In this document: positions 1 to 8,742 of the stretch, piece after piece
How the letters are laid out: the number at the start of each line of letters is the position of its first letter
Numbering within the stretch: position 1 is the stretch's first letter
From: Bradyrhizobium elkanii USDA 76
GTDB taxonomy: Bacteria; Pseudomonadota; Alphaproteobacteria; Rhizobiales; Xanthobacteraceae
DNA length: 64,000 nucleotides
Reading direction: 5' to 3'
NCBI RefSeq assembly: GCF_023278185.1
Contig: NZ_CP066356.1
Coordinates: forward strand, 6,874,001 to 6,938,000
Program-made: the position numbers and the translations under genes
Notes under the pieces: generated by a model
Told to the model about the DNA's origin: nothing
Seen by the model: the letters and a program-made list of their open reading frames with translations, nothing else
Databases searched by the model: none

Positions 1-1
1 C

Positions 2-559
2 CTGCGCTCCGCCATCAACTTCATCTGGGACGCCTATCCGCACGGCCTCGATATCGGCATGGGCCGCGGCATCGTGCATCTCGGCGGCATCGGCGTGCGC
101 GCCGGGCAGATTGCCGTGATCGCGACGCTGCTTCTGCTGCTCGCCGCGATCTGGGCGTTCTTCCGCTACAGCAAGGTCGGCGTTGCGATGCGCGCGGTCG
201 CGGCCGATGATCGCACCGCGCTGTTGATGGGCATCAGCGCAACAAGAGTTCATGCGCTGGCCTGGGCCGCGTCTTCGGTGATCGCCGGCATCGGCGGGGT
301 GTTCTTCGCGCTGTCCTATGATCTATCGCCGGCGATGTTCCAGCTCGGGCTGAAGGCGTTTCCGGCCACCATCCTGGGCGGCCTCGACGCCGTGCTCGGC
401 TCCGGCGTCGGCGGCCTCCTGATCGGCATCACCGAAAACCTGGCCGGCGGCTATATCGGCTCCGGCATGAAGGAGGTCGCGGGCTTTGCCATGATCATCA
501 TCGTGCTGATGATCCGCCCGTTCGGCATCTTCGGCGAACGCGACATCGAGAGGGTGTGA
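2..559 (+). CDS. livH: Branched-chain amino acid-type ABC transporter permease (LivH family), 5'-truncated by window edge
   Basis: Inner-membrane permease subunit of a HAAT-family importer. The reading frame is open from base 2, so the gene starts before the window; only about the last 185 residues are visible. They show alternating hydrophobic segments and the typical LivH tail: an RAVAADDRTALLMGI loop (the cytoplasmic contact with the ATPase), a TM stretch, then FPATILGGLDAVLGSGVGG. The stop overlaps the start of the following livM-type gene (TGATG), so the two are translationally coupled. No ATPase genes are visible; they may lie upstream of the window. Family is clear, substrate is not: proximity to a ring-cleavage operon suggests an aromatic or organic acid rather than leucine. 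Confidence 0.9.
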   Translation: MRSAINFIWDAYPHGLDIGMGRGIVHLGGIGVRAGQIAVIATLLLLLAAIWAFFRYSKVGVAMRAVAADDRTALLMGISATRVHALAWAASSVIAGIGGVFFALSYDLSPAMFQLGLKAFPATILGGLDAVLGSGVGGLLIGITENLAGGYIGSGMKEVAGFAMIIIVLMIRPFGIFGERDIERV

Positions 560-1605
560 TGCGGACCGGCGATTACAAGCAGAGCTATGGCGAACTGGTC
601 GCGCTGATCGATTCCCCGCCGGTGTGGCTATGGTCGGCGGTGCTGCTGCTGGCGCTGATCGCGGCACCTCACCTGTTGAACTCCTACGCGCTGTCGTTCC
701 TGATGATCATCCTGATCACGGTGACCGGCGCGCTCGGACTCAACATCCTGACCGGCTACACCGGCCTGATCTCGCTCGGCCATGTCGGCTTCCTCGTCAC
801 CGGCGCCTATGCCTATGCGGTGCTGGTGTCGAAATATCACATGCCGCCGTCGGTCGGTTTCCTCGGCGCCGGCGTAGTGCCGGCGCTGGCGAGCCTGATC
901 GTCGGCGCGCCGTCGCTGCGGCTCAAGGGACTTTACCTCGCCATCACTACGCTCGCCTTCTCCTTCATCATCAACACCGTGATCCTGGAGATGCGCTGGC
1001 TCACCAACGGCGCGCGCGGCATCCAGGTGCAAAGGCCGGAGATCTTCGGCATCAGCTTCGACGGCGATGCCGCCTTCACCTATCTCTGCCTCGGCATCGC
1101 GGGGCTGACGCTGTTCGCCACCCTCAACATCCGCCGCAGCCGGATCGGCCGCGCCTTTGTCGCGATCAGGGACAACGACACCGCGGCCCGCGTCATGGGC
1201 ATCAACCTGCATGCCTACAAGCTGTTCGCCTTCATCACCTCGGCGTTCATCACCGGCATCGCCGGCGCGCTCTACGGCATCTATCTGTCCTTCGTCAGCG
1301 TCGAGGGCTTTCCGTTCCTGCTCTCGATCGAGGCGCTGGCGATCCTGATCGTCGGCGGGCTCGGCTCGGCGCTCGGCGCGGTGCTCGGCACCATCCTGAT
1401 CGTGCTGTTGCCGGAGGCGACACGGATCGTGTTCAGCCTGTTCAGCGCACAGATGGACGCGACCTTCACGACCGGCGCGCAGGAGCTGAAGAGCATGCTC
1501 TACGGCCTCGTCATCATCCTGTTCCTGCGCTTCCAGCCGAGGGGGCTGGTCGGCGCCTGGCACGACATCAGGCGGACCTGGGTGCACTGGCCGCTGCGCT
1601 ACTAA
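559..1605 (+). CDS. livM: Branched-chain amino acid-type ABC transporter permease (LivM family)
   Basis: Second membrane permease of the HAAT importer, about 348 residues with roughly ten hydrophobic segments. Hallmarks are LGLNILTGYTGLISLGHVGF near residues 60-80, AIRDNDTAARVMGI in the cytoplasmic loop, and IVGGLGSALGAVLG before the last helices. The ATG at 559 overlaps the upstream stop and follows GAGAGGG; a GTG at 556 is the alternative start. It is followed after 31 bases by the binding-protein gene, preceded by a strong AGGAGGAGA ribosome site. Normal length for LivM. It pairs with the LivH-type protein to form the channel; which ligand it carries cannot be read from sequence. Confidence 0.92.
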   Translation: MRTGDYKQSYGELVALIDSPPVWLWSAVLLLALIAAPHLLNSYALSFLMIILITVTGALGLNILTGYTGLISLGHVGFLVTGAYAYAVLVSKYHMPPSVGFLGAGVVPALASLIVGAPSLRLKGLYLAITTLAFSFIINTVILEMRWLTNGARGIQVQRPEIFGISFDGDAAFTYLCLGIAGLTLFATLNIRRSRIGRAFVAIRDNDTAARVMGINLHAYKLFAFITSAFITGIAGALYGIYLSFVSVEGFPFLLSIEALAILIVGGLGSALGAVLGTILIVLLPEATRIVFSLFSAQMDATFTTGAQELKSMLYGLVIILFLRFQPRGLVGAWHDIRRTWVHWPLRY

Positions 1606-1636
1606 CAAAAAAACGCAACACCATGAGGAGGAGACA

Positions 1637-2797
1637 ATGATCAAACACCTGGCAGCGGCCTCGCTGCTGCTTTCCGCGGCCTGTCTTGCGATCAGTCCCG
1701 CTGCTGCCGCCGACCCCGGGATCACCGACAGCGAGATCCTGATCGGCGACGTGGAGCCGCTGACCGGCCCGCCGGCGCTGCTCGGCGTCGCCGCCTCGAT
1801 CGGCCACAAGATCGCGATCGCCGAAGCCAACGCCGCCGGCGGCATCAACGGCCGCAAGATCAAATATGTGCTGGAGGACGACGGCTACGTCACCGCGCGC
1901 ACCATCCAGGGCGTCAAGAAGGTGATCGACGTCGACAAGGTCTTCGCGATGCTCGGCATCTCCGGCTCGGGCCAGTCGATCGCGGTGATGCCGGTGCTGG
2001 AGAAGTCCGGCATCCCGACCGTGATCGACGTCGCGCCGGTCAAATTCCTGTGGGAGCCGCCGCGCAAGAACGTGTTCGTGGTCGGCCAATCCTACGAGGA
2101 AGGCATCATCCACCTCGTCAACTTCCTCGCCGACAAGAACCCCGGCAAGAAATGGGGCCTGATCACCCAGGACGACGATTACGGCATCACGGTGCGCGAC
2201 GGCTTCGATTCCGTGGTCAAGGCCAAGAAGCTGAACGTCGTCTACAGCGGCAACTACAAAAAGGGCCAGCAGGACTTCTCGTCCGACATGCTGCAGCTGA
2301 AGGATTCCGGCGCCGAAGTGTTCCTGGCCGGCGGCATCATCGCCGAGAACATCGCGATGACAAAGGAGCTCGAGAAATTGAACATCAAGCCGGTGACCGG
2401 CATCTTCTGGCCCGGCCGTATCGAGCCGGTGCTGAAGCTGATGGGTCCGGCCGGCGACCGCATCTACGCGGTCGACTATGTCGAGCCGTTCGCGGGCACC
2501 GCCGGCAAGGCGTTCCTCGAGAAGGCCAAGCCGCTGGTGTCGGAGGCCGAGTTCAAGGGCATCAACCGCTACACCATGACCGGCTATGCCGCCGCGAGGG
2601 TCTTGATCGCGGCAATCGAGCGCTGCGGCAAGCAACCGACCTGGGCCTGCACCATCTCGGAGCTGGAGAAGACCAAGAATGTCGAGACCGGCGTGATGGC
2701 GCCGATCAGCTTCGGTCCCGGCGTGCGCTTCTCCAACCAGAAGCTGCAGATCATGCAGGCCGATGCCGCGACGCTCAGCTTCAAGCCGGTGGAGTGA
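1637..2797 (+). CDS. ABC transporter periplasmic substrate-binding protein (LivK/HAAT type)
   Basis: Periplasmic ligand-binding component of the importer (386 residues, Periplasmic_binding_6 type). It has a signal peptide of about 24 residues ending in SPAAAA, then ITDSEILIGDVEPLTGPPALLG and the AEANAAGGINGRKI segment that opens this family. The start is supported by the AGGAGGAGA site 5 bases upstream. The C-terminal lobe keeps the usual GY.AA.VL pattern. It lies directly behind the two permeases, so it probably supplies ligand to them. Binding proteins of this subgroup in Bradyrhizobium relatives often bind aromatic acids; that is inference from the neighbouring dioxygenase operon. Confidence 0.92.
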   Translation: MIKHLAAASLLLSAACLAISPAAAADPGITDSEILIGDVEPLTGPPALLGVAASIGHKIAIAEANAAGGINGRKIKYVLEDDGYVTARTIQGVKKVIDVDKVFAMLGISGSGQSIAVMPVLEKSGIPTVIDVAPVKFLWEPPRKNVFVVGQSYEEGIIHLVNFLADKNPGKKWGLITQDDDYGITVRDGFDSVVKAKKLNVVYSGNYKKGQQDFSSDMLQLKDSGAEVFLAGGIIAENIAMTKELEKLNIKPVTGIFWPGRIEPVLKLMGPAGDRIYAVDYVEPFAGTAGKAFLEKAKPLVSEAEFKGINRYTMTGYAAARVLIAAIERCGKQPTWACTISELEKTKNVETGVMAPISFGPGVRFSNQKLQIMQADAATLSFKPVE

Positions 2798-3101
2798 CTG
2801 CTTCCGCAAACCCACTTCACCTCTCCCGCTTGCGATCAACACGGGTGCGCGCGGCCAAAATATCGAAAACAACCCCATGCAAAGGAGGTTTCGGCGTCCG
2901 GCAGGGCAACGTTCGGCAGGGCAACTTGACACGTCGGGCAAATCAGCGGTATTATTCTATTATCCCGAAATAGCGATGTGAGTCTGCGGCTCCTCGGGTG
3001 AGGGGTTACGGTCCATCGAGAGAGCAAGAGCCCTCACCCGGATTGCACTGGACGATGCGTCGCGTCGCCAGGCGCAATCCGACCTCTCCCGTCGGGGTAG
3101 A

Positions 3102-3149
3102 CCCTCATGGTGAGGAGCGCCGCTTGCGGCGCGACTCGAACCACGAGGC
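3102..3149. repeat. Dispersed palindromic repeat in convergent intergenic region
   Basis: Imperfect dyad CCCTCATGGT...GAGGAGCGCCGC / GCGGCGCGACTC...ACCACGAGG in the 427-base space between the convergent transporter and dioxygenase operons. From memory, elements of this pattern are common between genes in Bradyrhizobium and Rhodopseudomonas; copy number cannot be tested here. It may also act as a bidirectional terminator. The rest of 2798-3224 shows only a short direct repeat (GGCAGGGCAAC, near 2898 and 2914) and no convincing gene. Confidence 0.5.
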
Positions 3150-3224
3150 CAAGCTCCTGCGCGGCCGGCGAAGACGCATATGCGATCGCCCTGCCGCAAA
3201 CGGAGCGAGGGAAGAGCCGCCCCC

Positions 3225-4418
3225 TCACATCCGCTTGGCGACCTCTTCCAGCATCACTTCGGTGGCACCGCCGCCGATCGTCAGCACGCGGGCGTCGCGC
3301 ACCATGCGCTCGATCGGCGTGCCGCGCATGAAGCCTGAGCCGCCATGCAGTTGCAGGCAGCCGTGCACGACCTCATGCAGCACTTCGGGCGACAGCGCCT
3401 TCACCATCGAGACCTCACGCAGGCAATCCTGCCCGGCCGCCGCGAGCTCGGCGGCCTGATAGGCCAGCGCCCGCGCCGCCGCCGCCTTCGCGGCAAGCTG
3501 GGCGAGCTTCAGCCGCACGCCCTGCTGCTTCCAGAGCGGGCCGCCGAACGCCTGTCGCGTCTTCACGTAATTCGCCGTCAGCTCGATCGCCTTGGCGGAT
3601 TCGCCCGCGCAGATGCCGCCGATGCAGATGCGCTCGTTCTGGAAGGTCTCCATGATGCCGTAGAAGCCCTTGTTCTCCTCGCCGAGCAGATTCTCCGCCG
3701 GCACGCGCACGTCCTGGAACGCGAGTTCGGCGGTGTCCGAGCAGAGCCAGCCATGCTTGTCGAGCTTGGTCGCCGTGATGCCCGGCGTGTTGCGCTCGAC
3801 GATGAACAGCGAAATGCCGCGGCTGCCCTTGGCATGCGGATCGGTCCGCGCGGCGACGATCAGGAGGTCGCCATAGACCGCGTTGGTGATGAACATCTTT
3901 GCGCCGTTGATCACCCAGAAGTCGCCGTCGCGCCGCGCCCGCGTCTTGAGGCCTGCGACGTCGGAGCCGGCGTCGGGCTCGGTCACCGCGATCGAGCAGA
4001 CCGTCTCGCCGCGGATGATCGCCGGCAAGTACTTCTGCTTCTGTTCCGGCGTGCCGCGCAAGGAGATGTGCACCGCCGACATGTCGGTATGCACGAGGAT
4101 CGACGAGGTGAAGCCGCCGAAGCTGGAGCGCCCCAACTCCTCGGCGAACACCATCGAGGCCAGCGGCCCCATGTCGGTGCCGCCATATTCGGCCGCATGG
4201 CGCATGCCGAGGAAGCCGAGCGCGCCCATGCGGCGATAGATCTCGCGCGGGATCTTGCCGTCGCGCTCCCAAGCCTCGGCATGCGGCACCACTTCCTTCT
4301 CGACGAAGCGGCGCACCTGCTCGCGCAGCATGCGCAGCTCCTCGGGCAGATTGGGCTGCTCCGAAAAGTGGAATTCGGTCTCAGTGAGCTGGCGCGGATC
4401 CGACGTCATGACGTTCAT
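3225..4418 (-). CDS. Acyl-CoA dehydrogenase family protein
   Basis: FAD-dependent alpha,beta-dehydrogenation of an acyl-CoA thioester, electrons passing to ETF. 397 residues, full length. The N-terminal helical domain (EQVRRFVEKEVVPHAEAWE), the middle beta-domain (CSIAVTEPDAGSDVAGL, the FAD/substrate stretch) and the C-terminal helical domain (LQLHGGSGFMRGTPIERMVRDARV) are in order. The tail GGGATEVM holds the Glu in the position used as catalytic base in many family members. The start at MNVMTSDPRQ overlaps the stop of the upstream hydrolase by 4 bases (ATGA), so it is the last gene of the operon. Likely substrate is a CoA intermediate made after ring cleavage; chain-length class is not determinable. 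Confidence 0.9.
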   Translation of the reverse strand: MNVMTSDPRQLTETEFHFSEQPNLPEELRMLREQVRRFVEKEVVPHAEAWERDGKIPREIYRRMGALGFLGMRHAAEYGGTDMGPLASMVFAEELGRSSFGGFTSSILVHTDMSAVHISLRGTPEQKQKYLPAIIRGETVCSIAVTEPDAGSDVAGLKTRARRDGDFWVINGAKMFITNAVYGDLLIVAARTDPHAKGSRGISLFIVERNTPGITATKLDKHGWLCSDTAELAFQDVRVPAENLLGEENKGFYGIMETFQNERICIGGICAGESAKAIELTANYVKTRQAFGGPLWKQQGVRLKLAQLAAKAAAARALAYQAAELAAAGQDCLREVSMVKALSPEVLHEVVHGCLQLHGGSGFMRGTPIERMVRDARVLTIGGGATEVMLEEVAKRM

Positions 4419-5350
4419 TGTGGCGCCCTCTGATGGCCGATGTGAAGATGGTTGCGCAAAAAAGCTGCCAGCGATGCGACCGCCTCTCGCGCCTGCGGAA
4501 TCTCCGGGAACATCTGGAAGACGTGGATCATGCCGTCCCACACCTGCAGCGCGACGTCGACACCGGCAGCCTTCGCCCGTGCGGCCAGTTCCGTCGCATC
4601 GTCGCGCACGGTCTCGCGGTCGCCGACCTGCACCAGCAGCGGCGGCAGCGCGGAGAGATCGGCATATAGCGGCGAGGCCAGCGGATTGCTGACATCGCCG
4701 TCCTTGCCAAGGTAGTTCTTCGCGAGCGCCAGGATCATCGCGCGCTGGTGGATCGGATCGACCTCGGCCCTGCTCTGATAGCTCGCGCCGCTCGCGGTGA
4801 GATCGGTCCAGGGTGACATCAGCGCGCCGGCAGCGGGCAGCGGCAGGCCGCGATCGCGCGCCGCCAGCATCGTGCACAGCACGAGATTGCCGCCGGCCGA
4901 ATCCCCGGCGAAGGCGATATCCGCCGGATGCAGCCCCTGATCGCGCAGATATTGATAGGCAATCAGCGCATCCTCGAGCGCCGCCGGAAACCGGTGCTCC
5001 GGCGCCAGGCGATAGTTGATCGAAAGCACTTGGCAGCCGGATGCATTCGCGATCCGCGCGGCCAGGTCGCGATGCGAGGCGATCGAGCCGATGCGGAAGC
5101 CGCCGCCGTGAAAATAGAGGACCGCTTTGTCGCGCGGAGCATCCGACGGCACGAGCCATTCGCCGTCGACCCCGCCGGCGGAAACCGGCTCGCGCCTCAC
5201 CGGCACCGAGCAGCCGGCAAAAGCCAAGTCCCAATCGCTGCGCATCTGCGCCACCGATGTATCGCGGGTCCAGCCGCGATAGATCGCGCGCAAACGCTCG
5301 ATCGCGCGATCGACCGGCGTGATTGCGATATCGTCGTCCGCGCTGCCCAT
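4415..5350 (-). CDS. Alpha/beta hydrolase, hormone-sensitive-lipase (HSL) family esterase
   Basis: Cytoplasmic serine esterase or hydrolase of 311 residues. The oxyanion-hole motif HGGGF is at residues 81-85, the nucleophile elbow GDSAGG has Ser151, the acid is probably in VGDRETVRDDA, and the His is probably in DGMIHVF. These define the HSL (acetyl-hydrolase, Abhydrolase_3) class. It overlaps the acyl-CoA dehydrogenase start by 4 bases and follows the SDR gene by a single base, so it is co-transcribed. In this context it could open a lactone or cleave an ester intermediate. No secretion signal is seen. Family call is solid, pathway role is inference. Confidence 0.88.
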   Translation of the reverse strand: MGSADDDIAITPVDRAIERLRAIYRGWTRDTSVAQMRSDWDLAFAGCSVPVRREPVSAGGVDGEWLVPSDAPRDKAVLYFHGGGFRIGSIASHRDLAARIANASGCQVLSINYRLAPEHRFPAALEDALIAYQYLRDQGLHPADIAFAGDSAGGNLVLCTMLAARDRGLPLPAAGALMSPWTDLTASGASYQSRAEVDPIHQRAMILALAKNYLGKDGDVSNPLASPLYADLSALPPLLVQVGDRETVRDDATELAARAKAAGVDVALQVWDGMIHVFQMFPEIPQAREAVASLAAFLRNHLHIGHQRAPQ

Positions 5351-5351
5351 T

Positions 5352-6101
5352 TTAGCCGCCGATGCCCATGCCGCCGGAAACGCCGAGCGTCTCGCCGGTG
5401 ATATAGGCGGCCTGGTCGGAAGCCAGGAACAGCGCGGCAGCCGCGACCTCCTCCGGCTCGCCGAGGCGGCCGAGCAGCGTTGCGCCGGTCATCGCCTGCA
5501 GGATCCTGTCGCCGCCCTTTGCCACGGCCTGCTCCAGCATCGGCGTGCGGATCGGTCCCGGCGCGATCGCGTTCGCGGTAATGCCATAGCGTGCATTTTC
5601 CCGCGCGATGCTCCGGGTGAACGAGATCACGCCGCCCTTGGCCGCGGAGTAGACCGCACCGCCTTTTGAGCCGAGCCGCGCCGCTTCCGAGGTGACGTTG
5701 ATGATGCGGCCAAAGCGCGCCGCCTGCATCGCCGGCAGCGCGGCGTGGGTGCAGGCCAGCACCGAGGTGAGATTGACCGCGATCAGCCGCGCCCAATCCT
5801 CCGCCGTGGTATCGGTGAAGAAAGCGTGCTGATCGACGCCGGCATTGTTGACGACAATGTCGAATGGGCCGTCCTGCGCCATCACGGCCTGCACGGCCAT
5901 GGCATCGCTGACGTCTAATCCTGCAACGTCAGCGCCAGTCTCGCGCGCCAGCTCCGAGGCCGCGGCGACATCGAGATCGGCGATCACGACCCTGGCGCCC
6001 GCGCCGGCAAAGCTGCGCGCGATCGCAGCACCAATGCCCCGCGCGCCGCCGGAGACGAAGGCACGGCGGCCATCGAGACGTCCGAATGGCAAGGTCGCCA
6101 C
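5352..6101 (-). CDS. SDR family NAD(P)-dependent oxidoreductase
   Basis: Classical short-chain dehydrogenase of 249 residues. The Rossmann motif SGGARGIGAAIA is near residues 17-28, NNAG is near 87, the catalytic Ser is in NVTSEA, and YSAAK carries the Tyr/Lys pair. The C-terminal TGETLGVSGGMGIGG is typical of the FabG-like or cis-diol dehydrogenase subgroup. It sits one base from the enoyl-CoA hydratase stop and next to a Rieske oxygenase. That placement fits either cis-dihydrodiol dehydrogenation or 3-hydroxyacyl-CoA oxidation; the sequence does not decide between them. Confidence 0.88.
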   Translation of the reverse strand: MATLPFGRLDGRRAFVSGGARGIGAAIARSFAGAGARVVIADLDVAAASELARETGADVAGLDVSDAMAVQAVMAQDGPFDIVVNNAGVDQHAFFTDTTAEDWARLIAVNLTSVLACTHAALPAMQAARFGRIINVTSEAARLGSKGGAVYSAAKGGVISFTRSIARENARYGITANAIAPGPIRTPMLEQAVAKGGDRILQAMTGATLLGRLGEPEEVAAAALFLASDQAAYITGETLGVSGGMGIGG

Positions 6102-6102
6102 C

Positions 6103-6897
6103 TCAGCGCCCCGTGAATACAGGCTGGCGCCGCTCGATCACCGCGGCGAGGCCTTCGCGTGCATCGGCCATCCCCGAGAGTTCGGCGACGGTGCGCGCCT
6201 CTTCCGACAGGCACTGCTCGATGCTGGTCCCGGTGCCGGCCCAGACCAGCCGCTTGGTCGCCGCCAGCGCCTTCGGCGCGCCGGCCGCAAGCTCGCGCGC
6301 CAGCGCGAGCGATGCCTCGGCAAGCTCGGCATCGGGGACGACCTTGGTGACGATGCCCATCTGCAACGCTTCGGCTGCCGGGATCACCGGATTGGTCAGC
6401 AGGATCGACATCGCCCGCCGCAGGCCGACCAGCCGCGACAGCGTGACCGAGACGCCGGCATCCGGCGCCATCGCCACCCGCGTCGCACCGGCGAGGAATT
6501 TTGCCGATTCCGCCGCGATCACAATGTCGGAGGCGCAGACCAGACCGAAGCCGCCGCCGCCCGCCGCAAAGCCCTGCACCGATGATATGACCGGCGCCTC
6601 CAGCCGCAGCAATCCGATCACCGCATTCTGCAGATAGGCGGTGGCCTGCCGGATATAGTCCGGCAGCTTCTCGCCCTTGGCGGCAAAGGCGCGGACATCG
6701 CCACCGGCGCAGAAATTGGTGCCCTCGCCGCTCAGCAGCACGACGCGCAGATCCGGATGACCATGACAGACCATGATGGCGTCGCACAGGGCGCGGAGCA
6801 GCTCGGCGCTCATGCCGTTGGCCGCATCGGGGCGGTTGAGCCGCAGCCGCGCGATGCCGTCGGTGATGTCGAGCAGAACGGGGCCCTTGTCGATCAT
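6103..6897 (-). CDS. Enoyl-CoA hydratase/isomerase (crotonase) family protein
   Basis: Crotonase-fold protein of 264 residues starting at MIDKGPVLLDITDG, chosen because an upstream extension in frame runs into the neighbouring gene and lacks family character. The oxyanion-hole segments are present: GEGTNFCAGGDVRAF near residue 60 and GFAAGGGGFGLVCASDIVIAAE near 105. The usual second acidic residue region reads VAMAPDAGVSVTLSR, so one catalytic Glu of hydratases appears replaced, as in isomerase or hydrolase members. It lies 13 bases downstream of the dioxygenase beta gene in the same operon. Role: processing of an acyl-CoA intermediate; exact reaction is open. Confidence 0.85.
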   Translation of the reverse strand: MIDKGPVLLDITDGIARLRLNRPDAANGMSAELLRALCDAIMVCHGHPDLRVVLLSGEGTNFCAGGDVRAFAAKGEKLPDYIRQATAYLQNAVIGLLRLEAPVISSVQGFAAGGGGFGLVCASDIVIAAESAKFLAGATRVAMAPDAGVSVTLSRLVGLRRAMSILLTNPVIPAAEALQMGIVTKVVPDAELAEASLALARELAAGAPKALAATKRLVWAGTGTSIEQCLSEEARTVAELSGMADAREGLAAVIERRQPVFTGR

Positions 6898-6910
6898 GGC
6901 GAGACCTTTC

Positions 6911-7408
6911 CTAGACCAGGAATGACAACGTGTAGATCGCCTTGGCGTTGTTGACGAGGATGACCTTCTTGGCGGCCATCCGCAATTCGCCATCGACATG
7001 GCGCAGCCGGTATTCATTGCGCGCCGCCCACAGCGTGTCGTCGCGCAGGCTCGACTCGAAAATGAGGCTGTTGCTGGCGACCGCGATGTCGCCGTCGTCA
7101 GGCTGCTCGTCCATCAATTCGATGTTGGAGATCAGCCGGCGCAGGTTCGACTGCGGCGTCTGGGTGAAGTGCTTGCCGGTCATCAGCTGCCGGACCCGCA
7201 GCGCGATCCGCGAGCGGTTGTCGTAGATGATCGACATCTGCCGTTCCGGGTCGATGTCGGCGCCGTTGGCCGGCACCCAATAGACGCCATCGTCGGTCCA
7301 GAGCTTTTCCCAGGCCTCGTATTGATGCTCGTCCTGCAGCCGCGCCTCGCGATAAAGGAAGGCGGTGATGGCGCTCATCAACGTGGCGCTGCTCTCGCGC
7401 GACAGCAT
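6911..7408 (-). CDS. Aromatic-ring-hydroxylating dioxygenase, small (beta) subunit
   Basis: Structural beta subunit of a Rieske non-haem iron oxygenase, 165 residues with the cone-shaped NTF2-like (Ring_hydroxyl_B) pattern. It has AFLYREARLQDEHQYEAWEKLW then DDGVYWVPANG at the N-terminus, and the C-terminal RHVDGELRMAAKKVILVNN. The start MLSRESSATL overlaps the alpha-subunit stop by one base (TGATG), so the two subunits are translationally coupled. No ferredoxin or reductase gene is seen in the operon, so electron-transfer partners must be encoded elsewhere. Confidence 0.9.
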   Translation of the reverse strand: MLSRESSATLMSAITAFLYREARLQDEHQYEAWEKLWTDDGVYWVPANGADIDPERQMSIIYDNRSRIALRVRQLMTGKHFTQTPQSNLRRLISNIELMDEQPDDGDIAVASNSLIFESSLRDDTLWAARNEYRLRHVDGELRMAAKKVILVNNAKAIYTLSFLV

Positions 7409-8667
7409 CAGTTTGGCTCCATCAGCTTGCGATAATGGGTCCAGATGCCGCGCGACGGCACCTCGTCGGTGACGTGGCCGACCGTGAAGCCGAGCTCGTC
7501 CTGCCGCTCGCGCTTCTCGCCGCGGCCGAGGAAGATCCATTCCGGGTTGCGCGCCAGCACGCCGCGATGGCAGCGCTCATACATTTCGGAATCGTCCGCG
7601 AGCAGGAAGCCGGCTGGGCCGACCGAGCCCATGGTCTGCTGGCGCAGCCTTCGGTTCAGATCGGGCGCGCCCTTGAACTGCAACGCGGTGACGTGCTGCA
7701 CGCTGTCATCGACGCCGAGCGGCTGGATCACGAACATCTGGATCTCGGCGATGAACAGGTTCGGGAAGATCATCACATGCGGCGTGCCGTCGATCATGAT
7801 CTCCCGCGCGGCGGTGTCGCCATGGGCGGCCTTCATGCGGGCAGTATAGTCCGGCAACCGGTCCTCGCTGGTGCCGAACCAACTCATCGGCGCGTCGCGC
7901 TTGCGGAACTCGGGCCGCAGGTCGATCTCGGTATGGCCGTTGCCGTAGTCGCGCGTCAGCGCGGTCGAGGCGCCGCCATAGAGCTTGCCGATCATGCTGT
8001 CGGCGACACCGAAGATCGAGGTGTGCACGAAGGCCGGGTGATAGCCGTCGCACTCGTTCTCCAGGATGAACTTCCAGTTCGCCTTGACGCGATGCTTGAG
8101 GAAGCCCGCCGTGATCTCGACCTCGCCCTCCGGCGAGGTGCGCACCAGCCGATCGATGGTCTCGGCGGCGCCGCCGAGATGCTCCTTCAGCGTCGGGCCA
8201 TCGGCCGCGAACGAGCCGAACACGAAGCCGCGATAGGAGGCGACGCGCGTCACCCGCCCGAGCGCGAGCTGCGACTTATCCTGCCCCTCATAGCCGTCGG
8301 GGAAGGCATAACCGACCAGGCGGCCGTCATTGGCAAAAGTCCAGGAGTGGAACGGACAGGTGAACGAGCGGGCATTGCCGCGCTCATAGGAGCAGACCTG
8401 GTTGCCGCGATGCGAGCAGCGGTTGAGCAGCAGATTGACCTTGCCCTGCTCGTCGCGCGTCATGATCACGGATTGCGGGCCGATCGACTTGACGACGTAG
8501 TCGTTGGCGTTCGGCACCTCGCTCTCGTGCCCGACATAGACCCAGGTCCGGTACCAGATGTTCTTGAGCTCGGCCTCGAATATCTCGGGATCGGTATAGA
8601 GCGATCCGTGCACCCGGTCGGGCCGGATCAACCGTTCCCATGGCGAGGCGCCGGTCATCATGTTCAT
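7408..8667 (-). CDS. Aromatic-ring-hydroxylating dioxygenase, large (alpha) subunit, Rieske type
   Basis: Catalytic subunit, 419 residues. The Rieske [2Fe-2S] ligands are C84-x-H86 and C104-x2-H107 (NRCSHRGNQV, TCPFHSWTF). The mononuclear iron site is in the stretch ENECDGYHPAFVH with D207, H210 and H215 as likely ligand and bridging residues. The start MNMMTGASPW is preceded by GGGAGACGGAACG; a longer upstream reading is unsupported. First gene of the six-gene operon running to 3225, behind an operator-like palindrome at 8729. It inserts O2 into an aromatic or related ring carboxylate; benzoate/anthranilate-like or steroid-like substrates are all possible. Confidence 0.92.
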   Translation of the reverse strand: MNMMTGASPWERLIRPDRVHGSLYTDPEIFEAELKNIWYRTWVYVGHESEVPNANDYVVKSIGPQSVIMTRDEQGKVNLLLNRCSHRGNQVCSYERGNARSFTCPFHSWTFANDGRLVGYAFPDGYEGQDKSQLALGRVTRVASYRGFVFGSFAADGPTLKEHLGGAAETIDRLVRTSPEGEVEITAGFLKHRVKANWKFILENECDGYHPAFVHTSIFGVADSMIGKLYGGASTALTRDYGNGHTEIDLRPEFRKRDAPMSWFGTSEDRLPDYTARMKAAHGDTAAREIMIDGTPHVMIFPNLFIAEIQMFVIQPLGVDDSVQHVTALQFKGAPDLNRRLRQQTMGSVGPAGFLLADDSEMYERCHRGVLARNPEWIFLGRGEKRERQDELGFTVGHVTDEVPSRGIWTHYRKLMEPN

Positions 8668-8728
8668 CGTTCCGTCTCCCTCACCGATCGCCTGCCGCCG
8701 ACGTTTTCGTTGACGGTCAATAATAATC

Positions 8729-8742
8729 CGAACGGTCGTTCG
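8729..8742. promoter_or_regulatory. TetR-like operator palindrome upstream of dioxygenase operon
   Basis: CGAACG-GT-CGTTCG inverted repeat inside the AT-richer stretch TAATAATC...ACTAATAG, 62 bases ahead of the alpha-subunit start. The flanks also mirror each other loosely (TAATC / GACTAAT). Size, spacing and position fit a TetR- or FadR-type repressor site; no such regulator gene is in the window. The rest of 8668-9250 holds no gene I can support. Confidence 0.5.

Noticed and set aside
2895..2930. Short repeat GGCAGGGCAAC as start of a CRISPR-like array
   Set aside because: Only two copies, no regular spacers, no cas genes.
4419..5234. N-terminal extension of the acyl-CoA dehydrogenase by about 270 residues
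   Set aside because: It is the hydrolase gene read in another frame; the internal ATG at 4418 with overlap to the hydrolase stop is the real start.
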